Source: Paracoccus halophilus (GTDB lineage Bacteria; Pseudomonadota; Alphaproteobacteria; Rhodobacterales; Rhodobacteraceae). From it: a DNA stretch of 64,000 nt. The stretch lies in contig NZ_JRKN01000005.1 in NCBI RefSeq assembly GCF_000763905.1, positions 146,184-210,183 of the forward strand. The letters are read 5' to 3'. The position numbers and the translations under genes are program-made. The notes below the pieces were generated by a model that searched no databases, was not told where the DNA came from, and worked only from the letters and a program-made list of their open reading frames with translations. Positions 63,873 to 64,000 of this stretch are shown in pieces (the stretch's first letter is position 1; the number at the start of each line of letters is the position of its first letter).

Positions 63873-64000
63873 ATGAAAACCCGCGCCGCAGTCGCATTGG
63901 AAGCCGGCAAGCCGCTTGAGGTGATGGAGGTGAACCTCGAAGGTCCGAAGGCCGGCGAGGTGATGGTCGAGATCAAGGCGACCGGCATCTGCCATACCGA
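63873..64000 (+). CDS. adhC: S-(hydroxymethyl)glutathione dehydrogenase, N-terminal part
   Basis: First 42 codons of a class III alcohol dehydrogenase cut by the window edge. The N terminus MKTRAAVALEAGKPLEVMEV continues with EGPKAGEVMVEIKATGICHT, where C39 or its neighbour is a catalytic zinc ligand of the family. It oxidises the adduct made by Gfa to S-formylglutathione. The ATG at 63873 follows AAGGAGAG. P. denitrificans calls this gene flhA. Confidence 0.93.
   Translation, partial: MKTRAAVALEAGKPLEVMEVNLEGPKAGEVMVEIKATGICHT

Overview
The window is GC-rich alphaproteobacterial chromosome, most likely from a Paracoccus-like member of the Rhodobacteraceae. The supports are a regB/senC-regA-hvrA redox-control locus, an sqdBDC sulfolipid operon, a phyR/nepR-ecfG general stress module, and a gfa gene of 194 codons followed by a glutathione-dependent formaldehyde dehydrogenase gene, the arrangement described for Paracoccus denitrificans. 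Nearly everything is chromosomal core or lineage-typical accessory content. I see no insertion sequence, prophage, CRISPR array, rRNA or tRNA.

Left third (1-26 kb): a sialyltransferase-family (GT29-like) gene cut by the window edge, asd, an exported DUF4139 protein, an MTA/SAH nucleosidase, and a PAS-only membrane protein beside regB. Then come divergent senC-regA-hvrA, an HD hydrolase, secB, fxsA, a Tim44-like gene, smr, and hslU and hslV separated by an exported WYL-domain gene. A capsule-transferase-like gene is followed by a leftward run: a tsaE-amgK fusion, murU, addB, addA and trxA. That run joins tRNA t6A synthesis, cell-wall sugar recycling, double-strand-break repair and thioredoxin. 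dapB lies just upstream of it.

Middle (26-48 kb): rbfA and truB with an exported phosphodiester glycosidase between them; an MBL hydrolase, rluA-type synthase, LysE exporter, GFA-like and DUF1772 genes; sqdBDC divergent from an Rrf2 regulator; aroE-coaE-dnaQ; yihY; ytoQ. The general stress response module follows: HisKA_2 kinase, ecfG, a 48-codon nepR, and divergent phyR. An EcfG-type promoter precedes nepR, and a second one precedes a small PLDc_N membrane gene 29 kb away. Then come a nitronate monooxygenase, an aldo/keto reductase, a Rieske betaine-demethylase pair (gbcAB-like), and a divergent TAXI-type TRAP transporter.

Right part (48-64 kb): a gene-free stretch of about 380 bp between the TRAP permease and hemJ carries many DnaA-box-like sequences and an AT-rich tract. 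It is the likely chromosomal origin, oriC. It is followed by rho, mnmE, mnmG, rsmG, parA and parB. Two parS-type palindromes sit in coding sequence, one over the GTG start codon of mnmG and a perfect one at codons 3-8 of rsmG. After a bidirectional terminator come grpE-hrcA (leftward) and rph-rdgB-ridA-hemW-ybaN (rightward), then gfa and the start of adhC at the right edge.

The points most worth follow-up are the origin plus parS layout, the missed nepR and its EcfG promoters, the sqdBDC/Rrf2 pair, the GT29-like gene, the exported WYL protein splitting hslV from hslU, the PAS-only partner of RegB, and the betaine demethylase/TAXI pairing.
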